A stretch of 64,000 bases of DNA, from assembly GCF_003862435.1 (NCBI RefSeq), contig NZ_RHGY01000001.1, positions 310,001-374,000 of the forward strand, read 5' to 3'. Positions 1-8,958 of the stretch are shown one piece after another; the stretch's first letter is position 1; each line of letters starts with the position of its first letter. The DNA is from Weissella viridescens (lineage in GTDB: Bacteria; Bacillota; Bacilli; Lactobacillales; Lactobacillaceae). Under the pieces are notes generated by a model. It searched no databases, had not been told where the DNA came from, and worked only from the letters and a program-made list of their open reading frames with translations. The position numbers and the translations under genes were made by a program.

Positions 1-476
1 ACGCAAATCGTGCTGATATGCATCCCGGTCAAACAGCTGACATTTACGTTGGTGATCAATTTGTTGGATTTATCGGACAAGTGCACCCACGTGTTGCAAA
101 GTTCTACAAGGTTGGACAAGTGTTCGGCTTTGAATTGAATTTGTCAGAAATCTTGAACTTACCACGCGTTAAGTCAACGTACGAACCAATTTCAAAATTC
201 CCTTCAATTAAGCGTGACTTAGCTATTTTGGTGGATCGTGCCATTCAATCAGCAGACTTGGTTGAGACGATTAAGCAAAATGGTGGGGCAGACTTACATG
301 ATGTAACGGTGTTTGACGTTTATACAGGCGACAACGTGGCCGATGATAAGAAGTCAGTCGCTTACTCATTGACGTTTGTGAACCATGATCACACGCTACA
401 AGATGATGCCATTAATGCCGCGACTGATCGAATTACAAAAGCCTTGCAAGACCAATTTGCAGCAGAAATTCGTTAA
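1..476 (+). CDS. pheT: Phenylalanyl-tRNA synthetase beta subunit, C-terminal part
   Basis: This is the 3' end of a gene that begins before the window; the first full codon starts at base 3. It should charge tRNA-Phe as part of the alpha2-beta2 enzyme in the cytoplasm. The visible 157 codons hold the end of the synthetase-like core (motif HPGQTADIYV) and the ferredoxin-fold anticodon-binding domain (FDX-ACB), recognisable from KFPSIKRDLAILVD and the closing LTFVNHDHTLQDD stretch. Family and reading frame are clear. An internal ATG at base 18 is not the start. The stop at 474-476 is followed by about 90 bases before mltG. Confidence 0.93.
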   Translation, partial: ANRADMHPGQTADIYVGDQFVGFIGQVHPRVAKFYKVGQVFGFELNLSEILNLPRVKSTYEPISKFPSIKRDLAILVDRAIQSADLVETIKQNGGADLHDVTVFDVYTGDNVADDKKSVAYSLTFVNHDHTLQDDAINAATDRITKALQDQFAAEIR

Positions 477-564
477 GCGCCAAAGACTTGCCAGATGCTA
501 ATTAACACTGCTATACTGGAGTTTAGTTTAAAATAAAGTCGCTCATAATGAAGGAGTAAGATTC

Positions 565-1746
565 ATGTCTGAAAATGAATATACGTCCCGTCAAGATCAG
601 CAAGCTGCAGCGCCAAAGCACTGGTACCAACGTTTATCGTTTGTCCAATGGTTATTGATTTTGGTGTTAGCCTTGATTTTGTTTGGGGTCGGACATCACA
701 TCTATGTGCAACATGATGAAAAGAACTATGCTGCCTTAGATGTTAAGAACAAAAAGACCAAAGAAGTACGTATTAAAGATGGTTCATCAACACAAATGAT
801 GGCACAAACCTTGAAAAAGGATGGCGTTTTGCGCTCAAAGCGTGCTTTTAATCATTATGTGACAAGCCACAATTATTCAGATTTGAAGGCTGGTTACTAT
901 GAACTCAGTCCGAACATGACCGTCCAACAAATCGTAACAGCACTCCGCATGGGTGGTTCTGCTGTTCCTACGGATAGTAAAAACGTGGTGGTGGTGCGTG
1001 AAGGTGAAACGGTTGATAATATCGCTAAAGAAGTCGGTGAGAAAACAACTTTTAGTGCGGCTTCGTTCCGTAAAGCAGCTAATGATCCAAAGCTCTTTAA
1101 GACTCTGCAAGAACAGTATCCAGGGTTGTTTGATTCAGCTGCTAAAGCTAAGCACGTGCGCTATCACTTAGAAGGTTATCTATATCCAGCCACTTACACA
1201 TGGCGTGATGCCAAAACTGTTGATGATTTGGTTGAAATGATGGTGCAACAAGAATACATTGCCTTGCAACCTCGTTTCCAAACCATCAAGAAGTCTGGCA
1301 TGACCATTCAACAAGTTTTGACGTTAGCATCACTTGTTGAGCGTGAAGGAATTGATAATGACAGTCGTCGTACGATTGCGGGTGTTTTCTTGAATCGAAT
1401 TGATGCTAAGATGCCATTGCAATCTGATATTGCGACGAAATATGCCTTGAAGACTAACCGTACGAACTTGACAAATAAGGATGTTCAATCAGATAATCCA
1501 TACAACTTGTACAAGTTCTCAGGTTATGGTCCGGGACCATTCAATAATCCAAGTGTTGAGTCAATCGACGCTGTGTTACATCCAAAGGATCGTGACAAGG
1601 GTTACATGTACTTTGTGGCTAACTTGAAGACTGGTAAGGTCTACTATTCACAAAGCTACGATGATCACTTAGGTAAGTCGGGTGATTTGGAAGCAACCAA
1701 CGAATCTGTTGGAAATGCGGCCGATAGTGCCAATAACGCGCATTAA
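565..1746 (+). CDS. mltG: Endolytic murein transglycosylase MltG
   Basis: A 393-residue membrane-anchored lytic transglycosylase that cuts nascent glycan strands and is thought to end peptidoglycan elongation. A cytoplasmic tail of about 25 residues precedes one transmembrane segment (about residues 28-47), then the extracytoplasmic YceG/MltG domain. The catalytic glutamate is most likely E259 in LASLVEREG, followed by the usual RRTIAGVFLNRI and the YNLYKF..GPGPFNNP block. A good ribosome site (GAAGGAG) precedes the ATG. It stands alone with its own terminator immediately downstream. Confidence 0.93.
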   Translation: MSENEYTSRQDQQAAAPKHWYQRLSFVQWLLILVLALILFGVGHHIYVQHDEKNYAALDVKNKKTKEVRIKDGSSTQMMAQTLKKDGVLRSKRAFNHYVTSHNYSDLKAGYYELSPNMTVQQIVTALRMGGSAVPTDSKNVVVVREGETVDNIAKEVGEKTTFSAASFRKAANDPKLFKTLQEQYPGLFDSAAKAKHVRYHLEGYLYPATYTWRDAKTVDDLVEMMVQQEYIALQPRFQTIKKSGMTIQQVLTLASLVEREGIDNDSRRTIAGVFLNRIDAKMPLQSDIATKYALKTNRTNLTNKDVQSDNPYNLYKFSGYGPGPFNNPSVESIDAVLHPKDRDKGYMYFVANLKTGKVYYSQSYDDHLGKSGDLEATNESVGNAADSANNAH

Positions 1747-1782
1747 AAAAAAGCTATGCTCCGTGGGAGCATAGCTTTTTTT
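1747..1782 (+). terminator. Rho-independent terminator of mltG
   Basis: A 10-bp stem GCTATGCTCC/GGAGCATAGC with a 3-nt loop, flanked by A-run and T-run. It begins at the mltG stop codon. Confidence 0.9.
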
Positions 1783-1803
1783 ATCGTTTATTTAAGTCAA
1801 AGT

Positions 1804-1836
1804 AAAAAGGCTCCAGTCGTTTTGACTGGGGCCTTT
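1804..1836 (-). terminator. Terminator of greA
   Basis: A 13-bp stem (AAAGGCTCCAGTC with GACTGGGGCCTTT, one G-T pair) and a 5-nt loop. The A-run at 1804-1808 becomes the U-tract for leftward transcription out of greA. Confidence 0.8.
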
Positions 1837-1847
1837 CTATTGTTTGA

Positions 1848-2339
1848 CTAGTCTTCCAATGGCTTAACTGAAAGGATCTTAACTTCCATTGTGGCATTGT
1901 TTGGAAGAGGTACTTCCACGATGTCATCAACATGATGTCCAATCAAGGCTTGCGCAATTGGTGAATCATTTGAAATCTTACCAGCAAATGGGTCTGATTC
2001 AGCACCACCAACGATTGAGTAAGTTTCAGGTTCTTCATCTGGCAATTCTTGGAATGTAAGAGTCTTACCAGGGGCAACCTCATCATCAGAAACATCTGAT
2101 GAATCAATGATTACAGCGTTATCAAGCATGTTACGCACTGTATTAATACGACCTTCAGTAAAGGCTTGTTCGTCCTTAGCTGATTGGTATTCAGAGTTTT
2201 CAGATAGATCACCAAAACCACGAGCTGTTTGGATACGTTGCGTAATTTCAGCACGTGTTTCAGTCACAAGGGTGTTAAGTTCTTCTTCGAGCTTACGCTT
2301 TCCCTCTTCGGTCATTGGATATTGCTTTTCTTCAGCCAT
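1848..2339 (-). CDS. greA: Transcription elongation factor GreA
   Basis: A 163-residue protein, the usual GreA size. It binds the RNA polymerase secondary channel and stimulates cleavage of backtracked RNA. Residues about 1-80 form the N-terminal coiled coil ([18 protein letters not shown]...[16 protein letters not shown]), with the acidic tip residues D and E that act on the active site. The rest is the FKBP-like domain ending [20 protein letters not shown]. The ribosome site GGAGGCC lies just before the ATG. It is a single gene between two terminator or intergenic stretches. Confidence 0.96.
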   Translation of the reverse strand: MAEEKQYPMTEEGKRKLEEELNTLVTETRAEITQRIQTARGFGDLSENSEYQSAKDEQAFTEGRINTVRNMLDNAVIIDSSDVSDDEVAPGKTLTFQELPDEEPETYSIVGGAESDPFAGKISNDSPIAQALIGHHVDDIVEVPLPNNATMEVKILSVKPLED

Positions 2340-2447
2340 TAGTGGCCTCCTCTAGTGAAATTAATATTATTTAGTTTAATCCTTGTAAAAGGTTTCAAGA
2401 GATACATTACCATGCGGTTTAAAGCTTGTAAAGTTTGTGAAATCGAA

Positions 2448-5105
2448 TTATTTTGATTTCGCGGCATTTAAACGATGTTGACGTTTGGAATTTTCAGACC
2501 AGGCGATTCCCAACATAAAGAGTAACGTTCCAAGTGAAATTGTGATAGCCGTCTTTAAGAGTGGTGTCACAAATTTAAAGGTGACATGGTGTTTTCCAGC
2601 ATTTAGTGGAATGCCCATGAAGAATTTATTGACCGTCTGTGGTGATACCGATTGACCATCGACTGTGACTTGCCAACCTGGTGTATTTGGAATGCTCGTC
2701 ATTAACACCGTCTTATCCTTAGGTAACGTAATGTCACCGCTGAGCTGGGTGGCGGTATTTTGTTTAAGGTGAATGCTATTTTGTTTCAAATCAGCAGCTT
2801 GATCAGCGAAGCGGGTGCTGTTTGCTTGATACAAGGAGACGTTTTGCAACCAAAGATTGTTCTTTTTGAAGACCAAGGTGATGGTTTGCGTTTCCCCCTT
2901 ATTTCCCTGTGGCATCGGTAGGATAATCGTGTGACGGTGAGATGGAATGGCTTTAACCGGTTCGTGGTTGATTTGCACTTCAACATCATCTTGACTAATA
3001 TCACCGCCAAGCGTGAGGTAGTAAGGGCCGTTGCCGTTTGATACGTAACTCAAATCAATACTAGCATTTCCTGGCTTGGTCTTTGTTAGATAAGCACCAG
3101 TGATTGTTTCAGGCGCTTGGGTATTGTAAGCATGAACATTTGAAAAGTTCGCTACGTTAAAGACGGGCTGTGCTTGGTAACCATTCATGCTTTGCCACAT
3201 GATATTTTGATTTTGCACAGGGTCATCATCCTTAAACTGTGCGTTTAACGCATTGGTACTTGCACCAAAAGCAACGGGTAAAACATATGGATTTTCAGAA
3301 AGCATCGTTAGCGGATTGGTCCGTTTGATGGGATAGATGCCGTTGGTATCACCACGTTTGAATTCAGTCGTATTCGCTGGGGTACCAGGACGGTCAGATT
3401 GTTGATTGTTACTTTGTAGTAAGTACTTCATCCCCAACATGCTGTCAGAGACTAGCGTCCCACCAGTATAACTGACGTAATTATCACCCTCGGGTTGACC
3501 AATTAACGCCATAAAGCGACTTTGTTGATACTCCAGTGCTGAACTAAAGGTTGATCCACCATTGTAATTCCCTTGGAAAGGATCACCCTTAGTGCGTTGG
3601 AACGATTGCGTGACCCGGAAGAAATCATGCTGTTTTTCACGTTCAAGGGGCTTGGTCATATCATTGAGGTTTTTAATGTAGGTCTGATACTCTGTGTTTG
3701 ATAAATAACTAAAGTTATTCAATGTGAGCAACGCGCCACAAGTGACTTCGGCTAGGACCAGTAATCCGACAAAGCTGAGCCAATAATAGTCGTGCTTGCG
3801 CATCGTCATTAATAACAATAGGAGCAGGAAGAAAGCGACACCAATCATCAATTGTTCTTTGTTTAGGAAGTTTAGCTTAGGCAAACGGAAGTACAGGTAA
3901 CCGATAACGCCTGAGAAAATCACTAAGAGGCTAGCAGATTGTAACCAGCTTAGGTGGAGCTTTGGTTGCCAAATAGAGGCACCCAGCCAGAGAATCCAAA
4001 AACAAAAGACAAATGAGAAACGATAAGGGTACCAAACTGGGAATTGAAAACCATGCCAGAAGAGGTTGAGAGGGCCATACATCATTGAAACCACTAAGAA
4101 AGCAGTAATGAGGATGGTCATGACGCGAACTTGCCAGCGGATTGTCCGTGAGGTAATGAAGAACCAGAACAAAATTAACGGTAAACTTCCAACGAAAATG
4201 TTGGGTAAACCAGTAGGCATTTGATCAAAGTTAAACGTGCCGACAAAGAATTTCCCTAAAATGTCAGGGGGGAAATAGTCAAAACGCCATTTGAGATTAT
4301 CAAGCATGTATTGGCTTTTACTATTCATCAAGGTATAGGCAGTTGGTAGCCAAGTGACACATGATAACCCAATACTGATAATGACCCCAAAGGCAAATTT
4401 ACCGAGCATGTTGAAACGTTCGTGCCATGGATAAGGTTCCCAAAAGAGGCGCCAAAGAATATAAAGGACTAGGAAGACCCCAATCATGTAAGCCATGTAA
4501 TAGTTAATCATCATGATGGCGGTCAGTGGCAGAATAAATAACCAAATGCTACGACCATCTAGGATCTTTTCTAGGCCAAGGATGATTAATGGGAGCAAAA
4601 TGGCTGCATCGAGCCACAGCAAATTTAATTGATTGGCGACTAGCCAGCCCATAAAAGTATAACTTGTTCCAAAGACGGGCAGGCTATAGCCTTTTTGCCA
4701 GTTCATTTTGTGAATGGCAAAAGCGAATGACCAACTGGCTAAACCATATTTTAAGACGGTAAGTAATAAAATACCGGCAGGTAGGTGGACATTATCAAAA
4801 AATAGCAGAATAAAGTTTAAAGGGCTAAAAAGGTAATAGGCCCAATCACCGAATGTTTCACCACCAAGCCCTTTTGAAAAACTATAAAAGAGCTGACTTG
4901 GATCATGCGTGAGAATCGTTTTAAAGGCGGCAAAAAAATCGATATATTGTTGACCGAGATCGACAGTTAATAGCGTGCTGCTACCAAACGGTGCCATGTG
5001 CCGGCTGGCAAAATAGACCGTCATAATTAGCACCGGCAACAAAAAGGCACCCCAAAGGGCGCGCGTATTTTTTTGCCATTTTAAGGGATTGAAAATGTTT
5101 GACAT
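2448..5105 (-). CDS. YfhO family polytopic membrane protein
   Basis: An 885-residue protein of the YfhO family (PF09586). It has about 12 hydrophobic segments in the first 460 residues, a large soluble extracytoplasmic region (about 470-845) and one last transmembrane helix near 848-868. In Bacillus and Listeria, YfhO-type proteins act with CsbB/GtrA-type enzymes in lipoteichoic acid glycosylation, probably as the GT-C transferase using undecaprenyl-phosphate sugar. That role here is inference. The first loop carries a FDHMAP-free but DLGQQY-containing stretch typical of the family. GGAG precedes the ATG. The C2 partner type (GT2/GtrA) may be the gene at the right end of the window. Confidence 0.85.
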   Translation of the reverse strand: MSNIFNPLKWQKNTRALWGAFLLPVLIMTVYFASRHMAPFGSSTLLTVDLGQQYIDFFAAFKTILTHDPSQLFYSFSKGLGGETFGDWAYYLFSPLNFILLFFDNVHLPAGILLLTVLKYGLASWSFAFAIHKMNWQKGYSLPVFGTSYTFMGWLVANQLNLLWLDAAILLPLIILGLEKILDGRSIWLFILPLTAIMMINYYMAYMIGVFLVLYILWRLFWEPYPWHERFNMLGKFAFGVIISIGLSCVTWLPTAYTLMNSKSQYMLDNLKWRFDYFPPDILGKFFVGTFNFDQMPTGLPNIFVGSLPLILFWFFITSRTIRWQVRVMTILITAFLVVSMMYGPLNLFWHGFQFPVWYPYRFSFVFCFWILWLGASIWQPKLHLSWLQSASLLVIFSGVIGYLYFRLPKLNFLNKEQLMIGVAFFLLLLLLMTMRKHDYYWLSFVGLLVLAEVTCGALLTLNNFSYLSNTEYQTYIKNLNDMTKPLEREKQHDFFRVTQSFQRTKGDPFQGNYNGGSTFSSALEYQQSRFMALIGQPEGDNYVSYTGGTLVSDSMLGMKYLLQSNNQQSDRPGTPANTTEFKRGDTNGIYPIKRTNPLTMLSENPYVLPVAFGASTNALNAQFKDDDPVQNQNIMWQSMNGYQAQPVFNVANFSNVHAYNTQAPETITGAYLTKTKPGNASIDLSYVSNGNGPYYLTLGGDISQDDVEVQINHEPVKAIPSHRHTIILPMPQGNKGETQTITLVFKKNNLWLQNVSLYQANSTRFADQAADLKQNSIHLKQNTATQLSGDITLPKDKTVLMTSIPNTPGWQVTVDGQSVSPQTVNKFFMGIPLNAGKHHVTFKFVTPLLKTAITISLGTLLFMLGIAWSENSKRQHRLNAAKSK

Positions 5106-5170
5106 GCGTAAACTCCAATTTAATTATGTTACTTCTATTAAAACACATTTATAATTATCGTACCTAAACT

Positions 5171-5197
5171 TATTTTTAGCACGAGGTATGCTACAAT
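5171..5197 (+). promoter_or_regulatory. Probable promoter of the penicillin-binding protein gene
   Basis: An extended -10 (TG-C-TACAAT, hexamer 5192-5197) with a weak -35 (TATTTT, 5171-5176) lies about 36 bases before the start codon. Confidence 0.45.
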
Positions 5198-5232
5198 GGT
5201 AAAAGTTATTCGATTAAAAAAGGGGTCAAATT

Positions 5233-7290
5233 ATGCAAGCACCAAAACGACGTGGTGGACGTGGTAAGTCATCATCAATGTCACGCATCCCTGCCCGTCT
5301 AAATGTACTGCTCGGTATTGTAATTCTTATGCTCGGTGCCTTAGGTTGGCGACTAGGAACATTACAAATCGCGCAAGGTAAACAATTTAAGGCAGAAGTA
5401 AATAGTTCTGACTCAAGCATTGAGCAAGTCAATGTCCAGCGTGGAATTATCTATGATAGTACTGGAAAAGCGTTGGTAACCAATTCTGGTTCACAAGCCA
5501 TTACCTACACGAAGCCAAAGAATGTCACAGAAGGTGATATGTATAAGGTTTCTAACGAAGTCGGTAAATATGTCAATGTGGATACAAAACAACTATCTGA
5601 CACGAATATTATCAAATATTATATTCAAGATCCAAAACGTGCAGCCGATTTAGCCAAGCTAGCACATATCGACAGTGCACCAGGCACTGATGCTTATGTC
5701 TCACAATTAACAAAGTATGCTAAGCAAAACCAAAATCAAATTCAATTAAGTGCAGAACAAAAAAATGCTGCAATGATTTTTCAAAAAATGGAAAATGCCT
5801 ATGCACTTTCAACGGTTTATTTGAAGGATAAGGGTGTCACGCAAGGTGAAATTGCGGATATCGGTGAACGTCAATCAAAGATGCCAGGTGTGGCTGTTGG
5901 TATTTACTATCAACGTGAAGGTTCAAAGAACGCCGATGATTCACTAGCTAGTTTGGTGGGTGGCGTTTCAAAGTCTGGTTTGCCAGAAGATCAAGTGAAC
6001 TCATTGCTCCAAGAAGGTTATTCACGTGATGATACGGTTGGAATCTCTGGTCTTGAAAAGCAATATGAAGATACACTAAAGGGAACCAAGCGCCGCGTTG
6101 AAATCAACGTTAACCAACAAGGGGATACAACGCAAAAGGTTTTGTATGGCGGTAAAGCTGGTTCTGATTTGCGTTTAACGGTGAATGCAAAATTCCAAAA
6201 AGATGTGCAAGAAATCCTAAAGAGTCAAATTCCAGGTGGGTTGACGCAAGGTGCTTATGCGGTGGTTATGAATCCAAAGACCGGTGGTGTCTATGCCATG
6301 GGTGGGGTTAACCGTATGAATGACGGAAAGCTCCAGGATGATGCCCTTTCAACGATTAACCGTGCGGAAGTTGTCGGATCTGTTGTTAAGCCCGCGATGA
6401 TTACAAACGGTTTGTTGCATGGAACGATTACGCCAGAAAACAATACGATTGTCGATCAACCAATTCGTGTGGCTGGAACCTCAGTTAAGGCGTCATACTT
6501 CAATCCAACTGGTGCGCAGTCAATTCCTTTGACGGCTTCAGATGCGCTTGAAGTTTCATCTAACTCGTACGTGATGCAGTTGATGTTGAAGATGGCGGGT
6601 CAACCATACCATGCTGGTATGTCATTGAACGGTGTTAACACCAATATCTTCCAAACGATGCGTGAAGGATTTAATCGTTTTGGTCTGGGTGTTAAAACTG
6701 GGATTGATTTGCCTGGTGAAACGGCAGGGTTGCGTGGAGATACTGACCGTAGTCACATTGGTAATGCTTTGGATGAAACATTCGGACAGTATGATACGTA
6801 CACAACGATGCAATTAGCTCAATACGTATCGACAATTGCCAACGGCGGCTATCGTATGAAACCACATGTTGTGCAATCAATTAATGAACGTGGTGATAAG
6901 TCGAAGGTCATGCAAACTGAAACAACGATTTCACCAAAGTCGCTTGGTTCAGTTGGCTGGACACCAGCCCAACGTCAAGTGATTTGGGATGGAATGGATA
7001 AGGTGGTTAATGGTACAAGTCCATTCGTTACTGGTAAGAAATTGCAAGATTTGAAGCCAGGTGTTTATGCGAAGACTGGTACTGCTGAAACCTTTACCAA
7101 TGGTCAATCAACCGTGACATCTTCATTGATTGCGTTTGCACCAAATGCAGATGTTGCCATGGCGATTGTTGTGCCAGGTGTTTCTCAAAGTGCTGAATTA
7201 GTCAATATTCCAATTGCAAAAGAAATTTACAAAGCATACTGGAAAGATGTTGAAAGTCCAAAGAACTTCCAAAATAATACCGCAAATTAA
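5233..7290 (+). CDS. Class B penicillin-binding protein (PBP2b type D,D-transpeptidase)
   Basis: A 685-residue membrane-anchored transpeptidase that cross-links peptidoglycan. After a basic tail there is one transmembrane segment (about residues 24-46), then the dimerisation domain, then the transpeptidase domain. The active-site motifs are all present: SVVK at S383-K386, SSN at S442-N444 and KTG at K614-G616 (AKTGTAET). The neighbours (folate cyclo-ligase, rhomboid, yqgQ, glcK) match the pbp2B locus of lactobacilli, so an elongasome or lateral-wall role is likelier than the septal FtsI role; this is inference. The start is set by AAAAGGGG upstream. Confidence 0.9.
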   Translation: MQAPKRRGGRGKSSSMSRIPARLNVLLGIVILMLGALGWRLGTLQIAQGKQFKAEVNSSDSSIEQVNVQRGIIYDSTGKALVTNSGSQAITYTKPKNVTEGDMYKVSNEVGKYVNVDTKQLSDTNIIKYYIQDPKRAADLAKLAHIDSAPGTDAYVSQLTKYAKQNQNQIQLSAEQKNAAMIFQKMENAYALSTVYLKDKGVTQGEIADIGERQSKMPGVAVGIYYQREGSKNADDSLASLVGGVSKSGLPEDQVNSLLQEGYSRDDTVGISGLEKQYEDTLKGTKRRVEINVNQQGDTTQKVLYGGKAGSDLRLTVNAKFQKDVQEILKSQIPGGLTQGAYAVVMNPKTGGVYAMGGVNRMNDGKLQDDALSTINRAEVVGSVVKPAMITNGLLHGTITPENNTIVDQPIRVAGTSVKASYFNPTGAQSIPLTASDALEVSSNSYVMQLMLKMAGQPYHAGMSLNGVNTNIFQTMREGFNRFGLGVKTGIDLPGETAGLRGDTDRSHIGNALDETFGQYDTYTTMQLAQYVSTIANGGYRMKPHVVQSINERGDKSKVMQTETTISPKSLGSVGWTPAQRQVIWDGMDKVVNGTSPFVTGKKLQDLKPGVYAKTGTAETFTNGQSTVTSSLIAFAPNADVAMAIVVPGVSQSAELVNIPIAKEIYKAYWKDVESPKNFQNNTAN

Positions 7291-7298
7291 TATGTGTT

Positions 7299-7330
7299 AA
7301 ACTGAGTCATGTACATGACTCAGTTTTTTT
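7299..7330 (+). terminator. Terminator after the penicillin-binding protein gene
   Basis: A perfect stem (AACTGAGTCATG with CATGACTCAGTT) and T-run, between the PBP stop and the next ATG. Confidence 0.85.
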
Positions 7331-7346
7331 ATTAAGGAAAATAAAG

Positions 7347-7907
7347 ATGGTAGATAAGTCGAAATATAGAGCAAAAGCATTAATCAAGTTGGCATCGCTA
7401 TCGGACCAAGCACGGGCCTGGTATTTACAAAAAATGGTACAACAGGTAACGGTGCTACCTGAATGGCGCAATGCACAGGTGGTGGCATTGACCTTAGCTC
7501 AAGCAGATGAGTTGCCAACCGAATTATTGATTCAAACCGCGCTCTTGCAAGGCAAAACGGTATTGTTACCAAAGGTGCAACTCAATTACCAGATGGACTT
7601 TATTCCGGTTGATATAGAAACAAAGTATGCTCGCCATAAATTTGGCATGTTAGAACCCATTGGTCAGCCTTTTACTGAGCTAGATAAAATTGATTTTGTG
7701 CTCGTGCCAGGCTTAGCGTTCTCCGAAGACGGGCAAAGACTTGGGTTTGGTGGCGGTTACTATGATCGCTGGTTGCCAAAGGTAACGGCCCCAAAAGTTG
7801 CAGTGACGTTAGCTGAAAATTATTACCCACAAGCCCAATGGCCGGTTGAATCAACCGATTATCGATTAGATCAAATTATTGTATTGGATGGTTATCATGA
7901 AAAATAA
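7347..7907 (+). CDS. 5-formyltetrahydrofolate cyclo-ligase
   Basis: A 186-residue enzyme converting 5-formyl-THF and ATP to 5,10-methenyl-THF. The family signature GFGGGYYDRWL is near residues 133-143, preceded by DFVLVPGLAFSEDGQRLG; basic KYRAKAL residues are at the N-terminus. It is the first gene of a tight run with the rhomboid gene (11-bp overlap) and yqgQ, the same order as yqgN-yqgP-yqgQ-glcK in Bacillus subtilis. Confidence 0.92.
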   Translation: MVDKSKYRAKALIKLASLSDQARAWYLQKMVQQVTVLPEWRNAQVVALTLAQADELPTELLIQTALLQGKTVLLPKVQLNYQMDFIPVDIETKYARHKFGMLEPIGQPFTELDKIDFVLVPGLAFSEDGQRLGFGGGYYDRWLPKVTAPKVAVTLAENYYPQAQWPVESTDYRLDQIIVLDGYHEK

Positions 7908-8607
7908 AGAAGGCTGGCGGGCACGGATTCAAGCACGCCCAATGACCTGGTTCTTAACGCTCTTAATGATTGTTATTTTTTTAATTGAAATGTTGCTCTC
8001 GAAAAGTATTCAAATAAAGTCACTCGTGCTTTATCAAATGGGGGCAACCTATCCCCCCAGTATTATCGATGGACAATGGTGGCGTTTGATCACCGCAGGC
8101 TTTTTACATGGGTCACCGTTGCATCTCATTGGAAACATGGTTGTCTTTGTCTGGTTAGGGGAAGTGATTGAAGGTGTGCTGGGCAGTTTGGCTGTTGGCG
8201 TCCTATTCTTGAATAGTGTGATTGCGGGGAACTTGCTCTCGCTCTGGGTTGATCCTTGGCAAACATTAAGTGTTGGCGCCTCTGGGGGAATCTTTGGGTT
8301 CTTTGCTGCGTTTATTGTCTTTTGGCTCTTAGCGCGACAACCTGATCAATGGCAGGAGCAAGCTAAAAGTATGGCCGTCATGTTTGTGCTGATGATTATT
8401 TTAAGCCTGATGACGCCCTCTGTGAGTGTTTCAGGGCATGTTGGTGGATTTATCGGTGGCTTACTCTTGACGGCCGGAGTGATGTGGCGACGCCCCTTAC
8501 AGCGTATCTTTAAGATAAAGCTTTGGGGCATTTGCTTAAGTTGGTTAATCACAATCAGTATTTACGGTACGGTCGTGATGTTGAGTTTACAACGATGGGG
8601 AGGCTGA
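7897..8607 (+). CDS. Rhomboid family intramembrane serine protease
   Basis: A 236-residue polytopic protease of the GlpG/GluP type. Catalytic S129 sits in GASGGIFG and H181 in SGHVGGFIGG; the conserved HLIGNM asparagine is also present. I start it at the ATG at 7897, which overlaps the upstream stop by 11 bp and follows a GGATGG ribosome site, rather than at an in-frame ATG 18 bases earlier with no such site. It lacks the TPR extension of B. subtilis GluP, so it is a core rhomboid only. Substrates are unknown. Confidence 0.9.
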   Translation: MKNKEGWRARIQARPMTWFLTLLMIVIFLIEMLLSKSIQIKSLVLYQMGATYPPSIIDGQWWRLITAGFLHGSPLHLIGNMVVFVWLGEVIEGVLGSLAVGVLFLNSVIAGNLLSLWVDPWQTLSVGASGGIFGFFAAFIVFWLLARQPDQWQEQAKSMAVMFVLMIILSLMTPSVSVSGHVGGFIGGLLLTAGVMWRRPLQRIFKIKLWGICLSWLITISIYGTVVMLSLQRWGG

Positions 8608-8608
8608 A

Positions 8609-8827
8609 ATGCATAACTTTTTAGATGTTTTAAATCTACTCAAGAAATACGATATTTATATTCACGTTGGTAAGCGTCTCTGGGATATTGAATTAGCTGC
8701 AATTGAAATTGATAATCTATATCGAGCTAAGTTAATTACGCCGAAAGAATATGCGCAAATTAAGTTAGTTTTGACGCACGAACATGAAGCCGAAGCCCGT
8801 CGTGAGCAGGAACAAGAAAATAACTAA
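8609..8827 (+). CDS. yqgQ: YqgQ family small protein (DUF910)
   Basis: A 72-residue protein of the YqgQ/DUF910 family, recognised from FLDVLNLLKKYDIYI and GKRLWDIELAAIEIDNLY. Function is unknown. It starts one base after the rhomboid stop, with GGGGAGG inside the preceding coding end, so translation is likely coupled. The highly charged tail (EHEAEARREQEQE) is expected for the family. Confidence 0.88.
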   Translation: MHNFLDVLNLLKKYDIYIHVGKRLWDIELAAIEIDNLYRAKLITPKEYAQIKLVLTHEHEAEARREQEQENN

Positions 8828-8868
8828 AAAAAATAAAAATAGGTGTTTTTTTTGCCGGACGAATACGA

Positions 8869-8917
8869 TATAATAATATTTGAAAGAAAAAGAAAACGTT
8901 TACAAAAATGTTTTCTT
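8869..8917 (+). promoter_or_regulatory. glcK promoter -10, cre site and inverted repeat
   Basis: TATAAT at 8869-8874 is followed at 8891-8904 by AGAAAACGTTTACA, which matches 13 of 14 positions of the CcpA cre consensus. The cre lies inside a larger inverted repeat, AAGAAAAC (8890-8897) and GTTTTCTT (8910-8917). No good -35 is seen at normal spacing. The downstream position of the cre suggests road-block repression by CcpA. Confidence 0.6.
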
Positions 8918-8958
8918 AGTAAAATAACTAAACAAAAAATATATTGGAGACGACAATA